13,213 nt of DNA from Verrucomicrobiota bacterium (GTDB lineage Bacteria > Verrucomicrobiota > Verrucomicrobiia > Chthoniobacterales > UBA10450): the NCBI GenBank assembly GCA_003219355.1, contig QHOQ01000114.1, positions 1 to 13,213 on the forward strand, written 5' to 3'. How positions within the stretch are numbered: position 1 is the stretch's first letter; the number at the start of each line of letters is the position of its first letter. Positions 1 through 7,893 of this stretch are shown piece by piece. The translations under genes were made by a program, and so were the position numbers. The notes under the pieces are model-generated. The model was not told where the DNA came from. It searched no databases and saw nothing but the letters and a program-made list of their open reading frames with translations.

Positions 1-73
1 CGACGACCGAAAAATTTCGATCCAGTTCATCCGCAAATCGCGCGCGAGCAGATTCGTCAGTCAGTCTCACCAT
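1..73 (-). CDS. AddA/UvrD-like helicase, N-terminal fragment (runs off window)
   Basis: Only the first 24 codons are present. They read MVRLTDESARARFADELDRN followed by FSVV, then the window ends. This resembles the lead-in to the Walker A motif of UvrD/AddA superfamily-1 helicases, where a charged stretch ends in N-F-x-V-x-A-x-A-G-x-G-K-T; the Walker A itself lies beyond the edge. The ATG at 73-71 overlaps the end of the AddB-like gene by 7 nt, and an AGGAG sits 8 nt upstream inside that gene, so the two are probably translationally coupled. A GTG at 70-68 is an alternative start. Pairing with an AddB-like nuclease supports an AddA-type helicase-nuclease subunit acting in double-strand-break end processing. 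The call rests on context plus a short N-terminus, so it is tentative. Confidence 0.6.
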   Translation of the reverse strand, partial: MVRLTDESARARFADELDRNFSVV

Positions 74-3057
74 GTTTCCCACTCCTCTTTTTCGAGCACG
101 AGCGCGGGATGGGTTAGTCCCCATTTATCCTCCAAAATGTCGTTATCGATTTGCAATGTCGCGAGTGGATATGGTGCGCTGTAACCAAACGCGGGACGAA
201 TCTCGCCTTTCATTCCGAAAACGCCGGTGCGCTGCATTTCCGCGAGATCGGCGAAAACGTTTGTGTGAGGCGCCAGATCGACAACAGACAACTGTGGTCC
301 GACATTTTTCACCGCCAGCGAAAGAATGCTCACGCTCACTTCCGCTGCGCCAAGCTCACGCATCGCCAGCGAATAGAGTCCGAGCTGCAATGCTATGCCT
401 TTAACAAGACTGTCGTGCAAATCGGAAGACTTCAGTTCCTTGGTCAAACCGGTTTTGTAATCGACGATCCAAATCTTTTGCCCGATGAAATCGGCTGAGT
501 CGTTTTGCGCGAGCACCAAATCGATCTGGCCACGCAGTTGAAGTTCTACTCCGTCGGCTATTTTCACCGCGTCGTCGCGCCCAATGGGCAACTCCGCCGC
601 CATCCTGGTCCAGCCCTTTGCACTCGCGATTTTTCCGCCAAGATGCCGCGCGAGAAAACGCGCGTTCAACCAGCCCGAATTCCACCAGTCAGGCACAACT
701 CGGCCTAACGAGTCGCAAAGTTGCTGAAGTGCCGCCCGGCGTTCGTCGGCAGAAACGCAGACACGCTCATCGATTATTGTCGATGAAGGAAACGCCGCGA
801 ATATTTTTCCAGCTTTCTTTTCGCTGATGCCGGCGAGCCAACGATGCACCCATTTGCCGCTCGTCACCGCCCACGGATTCGCGGTGTCGTCGGGCGCTTC
901 GACGCAAAGATAACGTTTCATCCAAACAATCGCCGGCGAGGAAACCATACGTTCGAGATCGCTCACACCCAGCGTCGGCATCGGTCGATACGATTCGTTG
1001 GCGCGCAACGCGAAATCGTATTCGGTCGCAGGCTTCGAAGCATCGCGCCGCGCGTTGAATGCAATTGCGGTTTGCTGCACATCCGTTGCTGCCGGTGCAG
1101 CCTTGGGCAGCAGCGGCGTCGCGTGTTGCAGATTTGTCAGTGTCGCTTGTGTGAGCGGTTCATGCCGCGCCTTGAGATAAAGCTGAGTGAAACATCCGCT
1201 CGGATTCCAGAACCGCTCCGGCGCATCTTCCTGCAGCAGACTGGCCGCGAGCGTCACGCCTTCGCTGGCCGATTCGAGCAGCGCATCGAATTGTCGCAGC
1301 GCAACCGCGCGTTGCTCGCTCGGGCCAAGATAGAGGGAATGATTTTCACGCACGCTAGTGTGGCCTTCGCCCTGGCTTCCTTGGCGCGCGGCGCGTTTGT
1401 TCAACTGCTGCACGCTGCGATTGAAGACGCGAATTTCTTCCGCGCGCGCGAACTCGGCGCCGGCTGGCGGCGGCCAGGAGCCTTCGTTCCAACCGGCAAA
1501 GATCAGGTGCGACCATTGCCGATTTTGCGCCTGCGGCACGGTGAGCAACTGCACGGGCGCATACGGATGATCCCCGGCGTCTGAACGCGCAGCGCCAAAA
1601 GTCGCAGCCGTTTCTTCGAGCCAGCGCAGAAAAAGCGCGCGCGAAAATTCCGCATCGCAACGTTGCGGCCAATCGTGCGTGGCGCTGGCAATTTCGAGCG
1701 CGTGTTGTTTCCAACCGAGATATGCAAGCGCCGCGTGCGTTTGGCCGAGAAATTGCGTGAGCGTGGCGCGTGGTGGAAGAAACGGCAACGCGCGCAACGC
1801 TTCGGCAACTACTTGAAAGTTCTTATCAGAATGTCCGTCGCAGAATTCGCGCAGAATTTCGAGATCATCCAACAACACCTCGCCGTAACTTTCGCGCAGA
1901 ATCTTTTCGAAAAGTTGCCGGCTAATTTTAGGCGACAAAACCGCCGGGTCGAGCAGCGCATTAAGAAAACGCAGAAAAGAATTAAGTCGCGGTGCGCGTT
2001 GCAATTCGATCCACGCCTGCCATTCCGCCGATTCGAAAATGCCGGGAACGATGTGCGCGAGTCCGTCGTTGTGGGGGATGTCGAGTCGCGCCAGTGAGTT
2101 CGCGACCAGGCGGGGCAACGCCCCGCCGCTGGAAAAAATCACGCCGAGCCGCGTGCATTTTTCATCCGCCAAATAACGAACGCATTGCCGCGCGATTGCT
2201 TCGGCTTGTTCCGAGACATTCGTCCCGATGAGAAAATCGAAGCGCTTTGCCGGTTCCGCGCCACCGCGCATTTCTGTTTCGGTAAAAAACGAATCGCCCG
2301 GGGCGTGCGCGGATTTCGGCGCGCGCTGCGCTTCGCCGCAGACTTCTTCCCACGAGCCGATCCAACAAAGATCGATGTCGGAAAAGTCGCCGCCCGGTTC
2401 TTCGACCACGATCGTTGCGTTTTCCGCAAGCTCGACCGCGTTGCGCAGGAGAAACCACTGTGGCCAATGCGCTCCATCGAACCCGGTAATGAGCACGTGA
2501 GAAAATTTTCGCTCGCCATGCGCCGCTTCTTGCAAATGCCGTCGATCTGCTTTGCCCAACAGAACAAGATCGCATTTTTTCAGGAGATCGTTGAAACGTT
2601 GAACGACTGATGCAAACGCCGGCAGCGCGAGTTCTTCGAATTTCCATCCGGCAGTTTCCAGACGATCCAATGCGCGCAGCAGCAGCGCCGGCGCACGGGC
2701 AACGGCTTTGGCGCCGAGTGCTTCCGATTCGTTAGGCCGATCTTCCATTTCGCTCGCAGCAATTGCGAGGAGCAAACGCAGATGTTCCGGCTGCGCATGT
2801 GGCGTCGCATTATCTCGCACGAGCAATGCCCGCAAACTCGCCGGTGTCACAAACTGCAAACCGAGATGTGAATAGCCTTTTGCAATCAAGCGCGCCTTCA
2901 GGTCGTTGGCCTGCCCTCGCGTTGGGACGACGACCAGCGAAGGCAACGCGCGTTTCCACGTCTCGGGCAAAACTCGTTCGAACCAGGGAGCAATCGCATC
3001 TTCCCACGCTTCCCGTAGCGACGGCACAACAAGGAGGACTGATCGCGATCGCTTCAT
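67..3057 (-). CDS. AddB-like PD-(D/E)XK nuclease, double-strand-break repair
   Basis: A 996-residue protein whose C-terminus carries a PD-(D/E)XK nuclease core of the RecB/AddB type: GQID with Asp846, then IVDYKTG with Asp866 and Lys868, then a Q-L-x-x-Y element at Gln891. These supply the metal-binding and catalytic residues. The N-terminal region (LLVVPS near residue 9, VVVPTRGQAN near 43) resembles the degenerate helicase-like domain of AddB proteins. I see no intact Walker A, as in the AddB forms that keep only nuclease and scaffold roles. The likely job is the second subunit of an AddAB-type helicase-nuclease that resects DNA ends and loads RecA. It starts 25 nt after selB and overlaps the helicase gene that follows, so it may be co-transcribed with the sel genes. 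No strong ribosome site precedes its ATG. The family is clear; the exact AddB orthology is less so. Confidence 0.82.
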   Translation of the reverse strand: MKRSRSVLLVVPSLREAWEDAIAPWFERVLPETWKRALPSLVVVPTRGQANDLKARLIAKGYSHLGLQFVTPASLRALLVRDNATPHAQPEHLRLLLAIAASEMEDRPNESEALGAKAVARAPALLLRALDRLETAGWKFEELALPAFASVVQRFNDLLKKCDLVLLGKADRRHLQEAAHGERKFSHVLITGFDGAHWPQWFLLRNAVELAENATIVVEEPGGDFSDIDLCWIGSWEEVCGEAQRAPKSAHAPGDSFFTETEMRGGAEPAKRFDFLIGTNVSEQAEAIARQCVRYLADEKCTRLGVIFSSGGALPRLVANSLARLDIPHNDGLAHIVPGIFESAEWQAWIELQRAPRLNSFLRFLNALLDPAVLSPKISRQLFEKILRESYGEVLLDDLEILREFCDGHSDKNFQVVAEALRALPFLPPRATLTQFLGQTHAALAYLGWKQHALEIASATHDWPQRCDAEFSRALFLRWLEETAATFGAARSDAGDHPYAPVQLLTVPQAQNRQWSHLIFAGWNEGSWPPPAGAEFARAEEIRVFNRSVQQLNKRAARQGSQGEGHTSVRENHSLYLGPSEQRAVALRQFDALLESASEGVTLAASLLQEDAPERFWNPSGCFTQLYLKARHEPLTQATLTNLQHATPLLPKAAPAATDVQQTAIAFNARRDASKPATEYDFALRANESYRPMPTLGVSDLERMVSSPAIVWMKRYLCVEAPDDTANPWAVTSGKWVHRWLAGISEKKAGKIFAAFPSSTIIDERVCVSADERRAALQQLCDSLGRVVPDWWNSGWLNARFLARHLGGKIASAKGWTRMAAELPIGRDDAVKIADGVELQLRGQIDLVLAQNDSADFIGQKIWIVDYKTGLTKELKSSDLHDSLVKGIALQLGLYSLAMRELGAAEVSVSILSLAVKNVGPQLSVVDLAPHTNVFADLAEMQRTGVFGMKGEIRPAFGYSAPYPLATLQIDNDILEDKWGLTHPALVLEKEEWETW

Positions 3058-3082
3058 CGCTCAATTTAGCTTCGCTGCCGCG

Positions 3083-5026
3083 CTACGCGAGGACGCGCTT
3101 GTCGCCGAGGCGGCGCGTCACACCTTGTCGATCCAGCTTTTCGAGAAATGGCACCATGATTCGGCGCGAGCTCTCCAGCGCGAGCCGCAGCTCACTCACA
3201 GTCGCTGGTCCGTTTTTGGAAATGAAATTAGCGATCGCATTTTTCATGCGTTCGAAATTCTCGCGTGACAACACCACGTCCGAGGCGATTTCGATAACTT
3301 CTCCACCCTCGATCAAAAATCTGAGAACTCGCAGCGCGTTTCGATCCGACTCGATCTCTCTGCGCGCGGGCGGGTCGAATGGCTTCTTCGACAGCGCTTC
3401 GCGAATTTTCGCTGCTGCAGGTTGCAGTGTAGCCGGCAACGCTGGCCGGTGCGAACCGCGTGCGATCATTGATTCTTTCCGAACAAAATCATTCGAACAC
3501 ATGTCCTCAATGAGCGCCTCGAAGACATGTCCGGCTTGATCGCGCAGCGCGGCGCGCAGCTGACTCAAGTCGAAACCAATGCGTTCGGGATTTTTACTGA
3601 GCGCATTGTCGATCAGGAGAGTGGCGCGGTTTTGTAATGCTTGCCAGCTCCCGGTGTTCGCCGCGATTTTGCCGTGAAGGACAATTTCGTTAAGGCGTTG
3701 TAGGCGCAGCAAGCTTTCAGCAATCTCGGCGCGGCTGAAGTGAGATTTGCCAAGAACGCTTTGTATCGGCATAAATCCGTGCACTGCGATTTCGGAACGA
3801 ACACAAAGGTCGACATCATCTGGGGCCGTAGCGCGAGCCATCAGTAATTTGCGTTTCTTCTCGTCACGAAATTCTTTGCGGTCGCCATCTGGATCAAGAA
3901 CTACTCCGCCTGCGATTGTGTATTGCTCCGATGCGTCGCGAAGGACAAAGCGATCGCCGAGAAATGCAAAGATCGGTGATTCCGGTTTTAGTTGCGCGAT
4001 CAGTTGTTTGCCAGGTTCGAGCGCATCACTACTACCAAGCAGATAAACCTTTGCTGGGAATCGCGACGTGCCGTGATGCAAATTGACCGAAGTGACATTC
4101 TTAAGCGGGCGAGCGGCGGGATCTTTTGATTTAAGCCGATGCGATTTTTCGAGAAGAACAACCAGACTCGAACTTGTTCTGCTGGCAGGGCTTGCCGTGA
4201 CCGAAGCCGAAGGATCGACAACGGTGATCACGTCACCGCGCTTGATTTGGCCGAGACCGTCGCCGATTTCGACATCCGGAAGGTTGATGGCCGTGCGCAT
4301 TCCCGGCTGTGCGTACTCCACCTCGCAACCATGACTCTGGATCGAGCGGATGCGCGCGTCGAATTTTTGCGGCTGAATAACCACGCCTTCGCCTCGATGG
4401 AGACGCCCGCCAGTGAGTGTGCCGGTCGCGACCGTGCCGATTCCGCGCAGTATAAAGGCGCGATCGACAAACAGGCGCGGTTTTCCGGCATCGCGTTGTG
4501 GTTGCATAGTCGAGAACTCCGAGGCGAGCGCGCTTTTCAAACTCTCGATTCCCTCGCCAGTGCGCACTGAAATTGGAATAATCGTAGATCGCGCGAAGGC
4601 GGTATTATGCAGGCGCTCGCGAACTTGCGCGGTGATGCCGCTGGCGTCGCCCAAATCGCTTTTCGTAAGTGCGATCACGGCGCGTTCCACGCCGAGATAA
4701 GTTAGAATCTGCAAATGCTCTTCGGTCTGTGGCATCCAGCCGTCGTCCGCGGCGACAACGAAGAGCGCAAAATCGATTGAACCGACGCCGGCAATCATGT
4801 TCCGCACGAAATCTTCGTGGCCGGGCACATCGACAATTCCGATGTGAAGTTTTTGTTCATTAGGCCCGTAGAGAATTAACTCTGCGAACCCAAGATCAAT
4901 TGTGATTTGTCTCGCTTTTTCCTCGGGCAAGCGATCGGGATCAGTTCCAGTGAGCGCTTTGACCAGCGCGCTCTTGCCGTGATCGACGTGACCGGCGGTG
5001 GCGAGAATGAAATGTTTCTCTGTCAT
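3083..5026 (-). CDS. selB: SelB, selenocysteine-specific elongation factor
   Basis: A 647-residue GTPase that delivers Sec-tRNA-Sec to UGA codons at the ribosome and binds the mRNA SECIS hairpin. The G domain is intact: AGHVDHGKS at residues 11-19 (G1), DVPGHED at 66-72 (G3) and TKSD at 121-124 (G4). EF-Tu-like beta-barrel domains follow (VDRAFILRGIGTVATGTL begins near residue 187). The C-terminal third has the winged-helix character typical of SelB SECIS-binding domains, ending FLEKLDRQGVTRRLGDKRVL. At 647 residues it is slightly longer than the roughly 614-residue E. coli protein. It lies downstream of selA, separated by a 166-nt repeat-bearing spacer, and 25 nt before the AddB-like gene. 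No clear Shine-Dalgarno precedes the ATG at 5026. The tRNA-Sec and UGA-containing genes in the same window make the assignment very secure. Confidence 0.97.
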   Translation of the reverse strand: MTEKHFILATAGHVDHGKSALVKALTGTDPDRLPEEKARQITIDLGFAELILYGPNEQKLHIGIVDVPGHEDFVRNMIAGVGSIDFALFVVAADDGWMPQTEEHLQILTYLGVERAVIALTKSDLGDASGITAQVRERLHNTAFARSTIIPISVRTGEGIESLKSALASEFSTMQPQRDAGKPRLFVDRAFILRGIGTVATGTLTGGRLHRGEGVVIQPQKFDARIRSIQSHGCEVEYAQPGMRTAINLPDVEIGDGLGQIKRGDVITVVDPSASVTASPASRTSSSLVVLLEKSHRLKSKDPAARPLKNVTSVNLHHGTSRFPAKVYLLGSSDALEPGKQLIAQLKPESPIFAFLGDRFVLRDASEQYTIAGGVVLDPDGDRKEFRDEKKRKLLMARATAPDDVDLCVRSEIAVHGFMPIQSVLGKSHFSRAEIAESLLRLQRLNEIVLHGKIAANTGSWQALQNRATLLIDNALSKNPERIGFDLSQLRAALRDQAGHVFEALIEDMCSNDFVRKESMIARGSHRPALPATLQPAAAKIREALSKKPFDPPARREIESDRNALRVLRFLIEGGEVIEIASDVVLSRENFERMKNAIANFISKNGPATVSELRLALESSRRIMVPFLEKLDRQGVTRRLGDKRVLA

Positions 5027-5068
5027 CGATCGTGAAATTGGATTTAGACAGTCAACATTCTTCGCGCG

Positions 5069-5175
5069 GTCATCCTGAACGAAGTGAAGGACGTCTCACA
5101 GATTGATTGATCACACAATCTAAACAGCGTACTTCCTCCTTCGACTGGGAGGTCCATCGTTACGCTCGGCATGAC
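5069..5175. repeat. Imperfect inverted repeat (GTCATCC-type, MITE-like) between selA and selB
   Basis: The two ends of this 107-bp stretch are imperfect inverted copies. Left arm 5069-5095 begins GTCATCCTGAACGAAG; the reverse complement of right arm 5149-5175 begins GTCATGCCGAGCGTAA. They match at about 19 of 27 positions. The centre (about 5096-5148) is less ordered. A third, single arm of the same style lies at 8204-8243. Such short elements are common as dispersed intergenic repeats in some bacterial phyla, but copy number elsewhere cannot be seen here. It separates selB from the selD-selA pair and could fold in the transcript. Confidence 0.6.
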
Positions 5176-5181
5176 AGCGTT

Positions 5182-5197
5182 GTTGAATGCATTCAAC
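5182..5197. repeat. Perfect 16-nt palindrome at the selA stop codon
   Basis: GTTGAATGCATTCAAC is self-complementary over all 16 nt and includes the selA TGA (5193-5195). As RNA it could form a six-pair stem with a TGCA loop. There is no U-run after it on the minus strand, so it is not a classic terminator. Role unknown. Confidence 0.5.
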
Positions 5198-6566
5198 GAG
5201 TTTTGGCGCATGCTGCCCGAACCGCGTCAACCACGGAGTCATCCTGTTGCCGGAAAATTGTGCGCAAATCGAGCTTGAAACGCGCGTTCGCGATATAGCC
5301 GATGACTGGTGGACGCGCATTCCGCAGGCGGGCAGCGAGATCGGCCAGCGAACAATTCGTGGGAACAATGTCGATCGTGACTGACGGCATTGTTGATTTT
5401 GGCAAAGTGCCGCCGCCGACCTTAACCGTGCCGGAGCCAATTGCGACTTTTGCAGACAGGTTCTCCAGTCGACTGGCAATCGCCGTGGCTCGAGCGCGCA
5501 GTTCATCCTCGGAGAATTGCAAGAGCGCAATCGCAGGAATTTCCGATGTCGATTGATTGAGGTGAAGATCGACAGTCGCTTGCAGGGCCGCGAAAATCAG
5601 TTTGTCGCAGCGCAACGCGCGAAATAACGGTTCGCGTTTTAACGCGGCGATGCATCGCGCTTTTCCAGTGATGATTCCCGCCTGCGGGCCGCCGAACAAT
5701 TTATCGCCGCTGAAACAAACGAGATCGGCTCCATCTTTCAATGCTTCAGCGGGCGTTGGCTCGTGTTCGGCTATTCCCATTCGTTCCGTTGCAACAAACG
5801 CGCCGCTTCCCAAATCCTCGACGAAGGGAACGCGCTTTTTTCGCGCGAGTGCACCGATCGCTGCCGAAGGCGTTGATTCGACAAAACCGCTCATGAAAAA
5901 ATTGCTGCGATGAACTTTGAGAATGAGCGCGGTGTTTGGCCCAATCGCTTTCGCGTAATCATTGAGCGTGGTCTTATTTGTGGCGCCGACCTCGCGCAGT
6001 TTCGCCCCGGCTGCCTGGATAATTTCGCCAATGCGAAAGCCGCCGCCGATTTGGATCAGTTCGCCGCGCGAGATGATAATTTCCGTTTTGTCCCCGGTAA
6101 AATGCCGAACGATTAGCACCAACGCGGCAGCGCAATTATTGACAACAGTGGCCGATTCCGTTTCGCAAAGTAATGCGAACGCTTTTTCGATGTAAGTGCC
6201 GCGCCCACCGCGTTCGCTGGTTCCGAGGTCATATTCGAGATTCGAATAGGTCGAACCAGTCTCACTGAGCGCGCGAATCGCTTCGGGTGGAAGCGGCGCG
6301 CGCCCAAGGTTCGTGTGAATGACGATGCCGGTTCCGTTGATGACTGACCGAAGCCGGCTGGCGCGAAGCTCGGCAAGCGAGCGGCGGACAAGATCGACAA
6401 TCGACCGAAATTCGGGGATCTCCGTTTTCGCGCGAAGCCTCGAAAGTTCGCGACGGACAAGATCGACAACCAACGGTCGCGGCAGGTCGTAATGGCCGAG
6501 CGCATCGAGAACCTTGTTTACCGCTGGAATCTCCCTGCGTGAACGAGCTTTTATCTGGTTATGCAT
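5193..6566 (-). CDS. selA: SelA, L-seryl-tRNA(Sec) selenium transferase
   Basis: A 457-residue pyridoxal-phosphate enzyme that converts Ser-tRNA-Sec to Sec-tRNA-Sec using selenophosphate from SelD. The PLP lysine is Lys289 in SGDKLFGGPQAGII, the hallmark SelA motif. Other family blocks are visible: INGTGIVIHTNLGRAPL (77-93), SNLEYDLGTSERGGRG (108-123), VNNCAAA (142-148), KVHRSNFFMSGF (217-228) and FVEDLGSGAF (248-257). I chose the ATG at 6566 because MHNQIKARSRREIPAVNKVL matches the expected SelA N-terminus and length. An upstream in-frame start at 6617 would only add 17 residues with no family character. The chosen start overlaps the end of selD by 16 nt (6551-6566), implying tight translational coupling of donor synthesis and Sec formation. 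No missing key residue was noticed. Confidence 0.97.
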   Translation of the reverse strand: MHNQIKARSRREIPAVNKVLDALGHYDLPRPLVVDLVRRELSRLRAKTEIPEFRSIVDLVRRSLAELRASRLRSVINGTGIVIHTNLGRAPLPPEAIRALSETGSTYSNLEYDLGTSERGGRGTYIEKAFALLCETESATVVNNCAAALVLIVRHFTGDKTEIIISRGELIQIGGGFRIGEIIQAAGAKLREVGATNKTTLNDYAKAIGPNTALILKVHRSNFFMSGFVESTPSAAIGALARKKRVPFVEDLGSGAFVATERMGIAEHEPTPAEALKDGADLVCFSGDKLFGGPQAGIITGKARCIAALKREPLFRALRCDKLIFAALQATVDLHLNQSTSEIPAIALLQFSEDELRARATAIASRLENLSAKVAIGSGTVKVGGGTLPKSTMPSVTIDIVPTNCSLADLAARLRNARPPVIGYIANARFKLDLRTIFRQQDDSVVDAVRAACAKTR

Positions 6567-7606
6567 ATCAACGGTCGTCGTCGTGGCGGGGCGATTCTTC
6601 CAATGACGGCAGCGCATGGCGTTCGCGCCTGCCGCAAAAGTTTCAACACTTTCTCGAGCTTGGGTTCAGCGACACAAAGCAGTAAACCGCCGCTGGTCTG
6701 CGCATCAGTTAGAAGAATTCTGCGGGCGTCATCCGTATTTCCCCAGTCCACAACAACGGTCGTTGCATAAAGATTTTGTCGGCTCCCTTCGGGGACGGAA
6801 CCCAATTCGATTAGATCGCTGATCTCATCGCTAATCATCGGCACGGCGTTTGGATCGATATCGGCCGACACGCCACTGGCGCGGCACAGTGAAACCAGAT
6901 GACCGATTAGGCCGTAACCGGTGATGTCCGTCGCGGCGCGCACGAGACCGCGTTCGGCGAGTTCGGCGCCCACCGAATTTATTTTCGACATGAGCGCGAT
7001 CACTCTTTTCTGAAGCGCGCGCGAAGCTAATCCGCGTTTGATCGCGGTCGTGGCAATGCCGGTGCCCAGTGGTTTCGTTAATATGAGCAGATCGCCGGGG
7101 CGCCCGTTGGCATTCGTCGTGAGGTGGCGAACATCGACAACTCCGGTGACGGCCAGACCATAAATCGGTTCCGGATTACGAATGGAATGGCCGCCGATGA
7201 GCGCACATCCAACCTCGGCCGCCTTGGCCAGGCCGCCGCGCAAAATCGCGGAAATCACTCTCGGTCGAACGAGATCAGCCGGGAAACCAACGATGTTGAG
7301 AGCGGTCAACGGGCGGCCGCCCATGGCAAAGATATCGGAAAGCGAATTAGCCGCAGCGATTTGCCCATAGGAAAATGGATCGTCCACAATAGGTGTGAAA
7401 AAATCAACGGTTTGCACGAGGGCACGATGTCGATCCAAACGATAAATGCCGGCGTCATCGAAAGTGTTCGAGTTCACAAGCACTTTCCGGTCCGACAAAA
7501 TGGGAAGCTGCGGCAAAACTTGCCGCAGGGCCTGTTGGCTCAACTTGGACGCTCACCCAGCGCACGATGAGAGCGAAGTCAGTTTACGAATTTGCTCACG
7601 CGACAT
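6551..7606 (-). CDS. selD: SelD, selenophosphate synthase (selenoprotein; in-frame UGA at codon 18)
   Basis: A 351-residue enzyme making selenophosphate from selenide and ATP, the selenium donor used by SelA. The true start is the ATG at 7606, preceded by AGGAGG at an 8-nt spacing. The N-terminus then reads MSREQIRKLTSLSSCAGUAS, where U is UGA at 7555-7553; this is the classic SelD active-site motif C-A-G-[U/C]. Reading UGA as stop would leave a 330-residue fragment opening at a TTG (7543) that lacks the catalytic residue. Downstream family blocks are intact: TFDDAGIY, VDFFTPIVDDPFSYGQIAA, SDIFAMGGRPLTALNI, GGHSIRNPEPIYGLAVTG, TDITGYGLIGHL and TDAQTSGGLLL. A strong hairpin follows the UGA (7508-7528). 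The gene overlaps selA by 16 nt and lies about 100 nt downstream of selC. Because its own translation needs Sec, expression may be self-limiting. Confidence 0.97.
7508..7528 (-). promoter_or_regulatory. Candidate bacterial SECIS hairpin in selD
   Basis: On the mRNA, CTGCGGCA (7528-7521) pairs perfectly with TGCCGCAG (7515-7508), leaving the loop AGUUU; a ninth A-U pair would reduce the loop to GUU. The loop begins 32 nt after the UGA (33 with the ninth pair). Known bacterial SECIS elements sit just downstream of the Sec codon with a conserved G in the first two loop positions, often followed by U. This one has the G at loop position 2 (or 1). It lies inside the coding sequence and is the expected SelB docking site. 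Confidence 0.85.
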
Positions 7607-7614
7607 CGAGGTCA

Positions 7615-7620
7615 CCTCCT
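7615..7620 (-). promoter_or_regulatory. Strong ribosome binding site of selD
   Basis: AGGAGG lies 8 nt upstream of the ATG at 7606, within the run AAAGGAGG. It decides the selD start in favour of the long, UGA-containing frame: the TTG at 7543 has no comparable site in front of it. Confidence 0.88.
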
Positions 7621-7632
7621 TTCCCAATTGCT

Positions 7633-7684
7633 GTAGCCGTCGCCCTGTGAGCGACGCGCGCGTTTCGCATAGCGAAACGGCTAC
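7633..7684. repeat. Inverted repeat between selC and selD
   Basis: GTAGCCGT (7633-7640) pairs perfectly with ACGGCTAC (7677-7684). Inside, CGTTTCG (7661-7667) and CGAAACG (7673-7679) form a competing seven-pair stem around CATAG, and TCGC/GCGA (7640-7654) forms another small one. It sits between the tRNA 3' end and the selD ribosome site. It could be a dispersed repeat, or help separate the tRNA from the selD message. There is no U-tract for a terminator in either direction. Confidence 0.55.
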
Positions 7685-7704
7685 GAGAGATCGCAGAGAT
7701 TATG

Positions 7705-7801
7705 CGGAGAGGATAGGAATCGAACCTACCTCGGCCCAGCGGTTGCCGGATCGACAACGGTTTTGAAGACCGCGAGGGCCACCAGGCACCCTTCACTCTC
7801 C
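7705..7801 (-). tRNA. selC: tRNA-Sec (selC), anticodon UCA
   Basis: A 97-nt tRNA gene with the long variable arm and UCA anticodon (7766-7764) that read UGA as selenocysteine. Anticodon stem GCGGU/ACCGU encloses loop CUUCAAA. T-arm GUAGG-UUCGAUU-CCUAU is canonical. The D-arm can form an extended six-pair stem GGG(U)GCC/GGCCCU, with one bulged U and a UGGU loop, as expected for tRNA-Sec. A variable-arm stem TCGATCC/GGGCCGA has one A-C mismatch. The acceptor is GGAGAG/CTCTCC with discriminator G; CCA is not encoded. Odd point: the 3' strand from T-loop to discriminator gives 12 pairing positions, against 13 (8+5) in E. coli selC, and pair 7 is U-C. It lies between the SelW-like gene and selD, flanked by hairpin repeats. 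Confidence 0.95.
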
Positions 7802-7827
7802 GAATGATGTTGCAGTGATGGAGCGGC

Positions 7828-7880
7828 TGTAGGGGAAGGCGTCGCTTTCCCGTCACGGGAAGCTGACAGCTTCCCCTACA
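7828..7880. repeat. Long hairpin repeat between the SelW-like gene and selC
   Basis: TGTAGGGGAAG (7828-7838) pairs perfectly with CTTCCCCTACA (7870-7880), 11 pairs. Inside, TTCCCG (7847-7852) and CGGGAA (7856-7861) form a second stem around TCA. It resembles short dispersed intergenic repeats. Placed 13 nt after the SelW-like stop and 26 nt before the tRNA 5' end, it could protect the upstream message or aid processing. It has no U-tract on the minus strand. Confidence 0.65.
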
Positions 7881-7893
7881 AAAGAATCGAGGA

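Noticed and set aside
844..1584. Long plus-strand frame opposite the AddB-like gene (also 1663-2097, 2763-3539)
   Set aside because: Antisense shadows of a GC-rich gene; Arg-rich, no motifs, no ribosome sites.
5069..5175. CRISPR-like or insertion-sequence interpretation of the inverted repeat
   Set aside because: Only one pair of imperfect arms, no regular spacers, no transposase frame; a small dispersed repeat is the simpler reading.
7508..7528. Strong hairpin in selD as a transcription terminator
   Set aside because: It lies early inside the coding region with no U-tract and at the right distance after the Sec UGA, so SECIS is the better explanation.
6551..7543. SelD as a 330-residue protein starting at TTG
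   Set aside because: It lacks the catalytic Sec/Cys and has no ribosome site; the UGA-containing frame from 7606 explains the sequence fully.
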